From an uncultured Micromonospora sp. (GTDB lineage Bacteria; Actinomycetota; Actinomycetes; Mycobacteriales; Micromonosporaceae): a stretch of 7,521 bases of DNA. The position numbers and the translations under genes are program-made. How positions within the stretch are numbered: position 1 is the stretch's first letter; each line of letters begins with the position of its first letter. The stretch is from NCBI GenBank assembly GCA_937951935.1, contig CALGAM010000101.1, positions 1 through 7,521 of the forward strand. Direction: 5' to 3'. The notes below the pieces were generated by a model that made no database searches, was not told the origin of the DNA, and saw only the letters and a program-made list of their open reading frames with translations. Positions 6,636 through 7,521 of the stretch are shown here, one piece after another.

Positions 6636-7055
6636 TCACCGGCGCTCCTCCAGTTGCTTGCACGAGACGCACAACGTGGCCGACGGGAACGCGGCGAGCC
6701 GTTCCACGGGGATCGGATTGCCGCACCGCTCGCACCAGCCGTAGCTGCCCTCGTCCAGTCGCTCCAGGGCGCGCTCCACCTGGGTGATGCGTTCCAGGAT
6801 GCTGTTGGCGAGTGAGATCTCCTGCTCCCGCTCGAACGTCTTGGTGCCGGTGTCGGCCTGGTCGTCCCCGGCCGAGTCGGTCAACCGGTCGCGCTGCAGC
6901 TCGGTGATCTCGCTCAGCGTCTGATCGTACTCGCCCCGGAGTTCGTCGCGACGGGCCGCCAGGGCCGCCCGGATCTTCTCGGTCTCGACCGTGCTGCGCA
7001 CGACGTTCGGCGCCGCCTTTCGGCTGGCGGTCCTGGTCTCGGCTGGCTTAGCCAT
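6636..7055 (-). CDS. dksA: TraR/DksA-family zinc-finger RNA polymerase regulator
   Basis: A 139-residue DksA/TraR-type protein. In the family it enters the RNA polymerase secondary channel and adjusts initiation, often together with ppGpp. A basic Lys/Arg/Ala-rich leader (residues 1-20) precedes a predicted coiled coil (about 24-58 and 74-101). Its tip region carries acidic residues (DSAGDDQAD, 60-68), where DksA needs aspartates. The C4 zinc finger is complete: C108 and C111 (CERC), C129 and C132 (CVSC). The ATG at 7055 has a strong ribosome-binding site, GAGGGGAG, five bases upstream. In Streptomyces the same order dksA-lspA-rluD lies downstream of ileS; no ileS is visible here, and 466 apparently noncoding bases precede this gene. 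It is probably the first gene of the dksA-lspA-rluD operon. Confidence 0.93.
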   Translation of the reverse strand: MAKPAETRTASRKAAPNVVRSTVETEKIRAALAARRDELRGEYDQTLSEITELQRDRLTDSAGDDQADTGTKTFEREQEISLANSILERITQVERALERLDEGSYGWCERCGNPIPVERLAAFPSATLCVSCKQLEERR

Positions 7056-7107
7056 CGTCGCTCCCCTCGGCCGCGGACCCCGCGGCGGTCGGCCGTGCCT
7101 GGACAGG

Positions 7108-7356
7108 TCACCCCGCTACGGTTCGGGCGTGGCGGGGGAACCTGTTCGGTGCGGTCGCTCCGGCGGGCGCGACCGGTGGTGCGCTGGCTGCGCGGGTCGC
7201 CGTCGCCGGGCCGCACGTTCGCCGGGTGGCGGGTCGCCCGCCCCGGCCCGGGGCGGTGCTCCGGTCCGGCGCCGACGACCACCGGCCGGGCGCGCCCGTC
7301 GCCGACAGACCGGGAAATCCGGCTGTACCGCCCGCGACCCTCGCCCGCTCGGCCAT
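7108..7356 (-). CDS. Doubtful small ORF in the dksA leader (82 residues)
   Basis: An ATG at 7356 follows GGGGGA by five bases, and the frame runs to a TGA at 7110-7108. The product (MAERARVAGGTAGFPG at its start) is low-complexity and rich in Ala, Pro, Gly, Arg and Thr, with no recognisable domain or membrane segment. About 14 of 82 codons end in A or T, more than in the neighbouring genes, which argues against coding. It sits just after the hairpin at 7372-7402 and before the dksA-like gene, where a leader peptide could be. More likely it is a chance ORF in GC-rich DNA. Confidence 0.2.
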   Translation of the reverse strand: MAERARVAGGTAGFPGLSATGAPGRWSSAPDRSTAPGRGGRPATRRTCGPATATRAASAPPVAPAGATAPNRFPRHARTVAG

Positions 7357-7371
7357 GGCGTCCCCCAGTGC

Positions 7372-7402
7372 AAAAACGGGCGCGCGGCGGAACGCCGCGC
7401 AC
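7372..7402 (-). terminator. Intrinsic terminator-like hairpin upstream of the dksA-like gene
   Basis: On the minus strand GCGCGGCG (7400-7393) and CGCCGCGC (7389-7382) form a perfect 8-bp stem with a three-base TTC loop, extendable by a wobble and a G-C pair. After the short stretch CCG comes TTTTT (7376-7372). This is a textbook intrinsic terminator for minus-strand transcription. It may end a gene beyond 7521, or act as an attenuator, because a promoter-like sequence lies just upstream. Confidence 0.65.
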
Positions 7403-7416
7403 TCCGGAGATTGGAA

Positions 7417-7446
7417 AGAATACGGAACGTACAGGCGTCCCGACAA
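7417..7446 (-). promoter_or_regulatory. Promoter-like sequence firing toward the dksA-like gene
   Basis: On the minus strand TTGTCG (7446-7441) and TATTCT (7422-7417) are separated by 18 bases, resembling the TTGACA/TANNNT promoters of the principal actinobacterial sigma factor. Transcription would start near 7410, about eight bases before the terminator-like hairpin. The only minus-strand gene downstream with good support is the dksA-like gene. Confidence 0.45.
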
Positions 7447-7463
7447 CATGCCGCACCAATGTT
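7445..7463. repeat. Inverted repeat overlapping the promoter -35
   Basis: AACAT (7445-7449) and ATGTT (7459-7463) form an inverted repeat with a nine-base spacer. The left arm overlaps the first two bases of the minus-strand -35 (7446-7441). This is a plausible regulator-binding site, but a five-base arm is short enough to occur by chance. Confidence 0.3.
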
Positions 7464-7521
7464 ACCTTTTGTTCCCGCAATAACCCACAATACGGGCAAA
7501 AGGAAGGGTGGCGTCACCTGG

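Larger units (their letters stand above)
7056..7521. other. Long region upstream of the dksA-like gene without a convincing gene
   Basis: These 466 bases split into two parts. From about 7372 to 7521 the sequence is notably less GC-rich than the rest and holds a promoter-like sequence, a dyad and a hairpin with a T-run, all listed separately. From 7056 to about 7370 it is GC-rich; the only possible gene is a weak 82-codon minus-strand ORF. No tRNA, CRISPR or IS end was recognised. If the minus-strand promoter drives the dksA-like gene, this is a leader of about 350 bases. Confidence 0.6.

Noticed and set aside
7478..7495. CAATA direct repeat between ACCCA in the AT-richer patch
   Set aside because: A five-base repeat is too short to support as an element.
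7116..7517. Minus-strand open frame beginning MTPPFLLPVLWVIAG with a hydrophobic start
   Set aside because: It runs across the promoter-like and hairpin sequences, then becomes an Arg/Ala/Pro-rich shadow with many A/T-ending codons and no ribosome-binding site.

Overview
The window is very GC-rich (roughly 70% or more), nearly every gene uses G or C at the third codon position, and starts are ATG or GTG. Gene order and protein features point to a high-GC actinomycete, most likely of the Micromonosporaceae (Micromonospora/Salinispora type). The family assignment is an inference; Actinomycetota is well supported. All convincing genes lie on the minus strand, so transcription runs from high to low coordinates.

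Layout in transcriptional order. (1) 7521-7056: a 466-base region with no convincing gene. Its distal part is relatively AT-rich and holds a promoter-like sequence, a dyad, and a hairpin followed by a T-run; a weak 82-codon ORF follows. (2) 7055-6636: a TraR/DksA-type zinc-finger regulator of RNA polymerase. (3) 6513-5956 (possibly from 6603): lspA, lipoprotein signal peptidase. (4) 5959-5000: an RluD-type 23S rRNA pseudouridine synthase whose ATG overlaps the lspA stop. (5) 4960-3785: an unrecognised single-pass membrane protein with a long Pro/Thr/Ala-rich tail. (6) 3652-2042: a ParA/MinD-like ATPase with a long disordered Pro/Gly/Tyr-rich N-terminus and an unusual P-loop (KGGVHKTT). (7) 1754-1: the N-terminal half of dnaE (replicative DNA polymerase III alpha subunit, DnaE1 type), cut by the window edge.

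The dksA-lspA-rluD block is a conserved actinobacterial neighbourhood and probably one operon; the membrane-protein gene follows rluD by only 39 bases and may be cotranscribed. The ATPase gene is set apart by 132 bases that hold a tandem 21-base direct repeat. Each copy carries the palindrome CCTGACAGG, and the two centres are 22 bp apart, about two helical turns, so this looks like an operator. dnaE has its own 287-base upstream gap and probably its own promoter.

The least explained part is the pair between rluD and dnaE: a membrane-anchored protein with an extracytoplasmic domain beside a divergent ParA-like ATPase. Their roles and any partnership are inferred only from adjacency.
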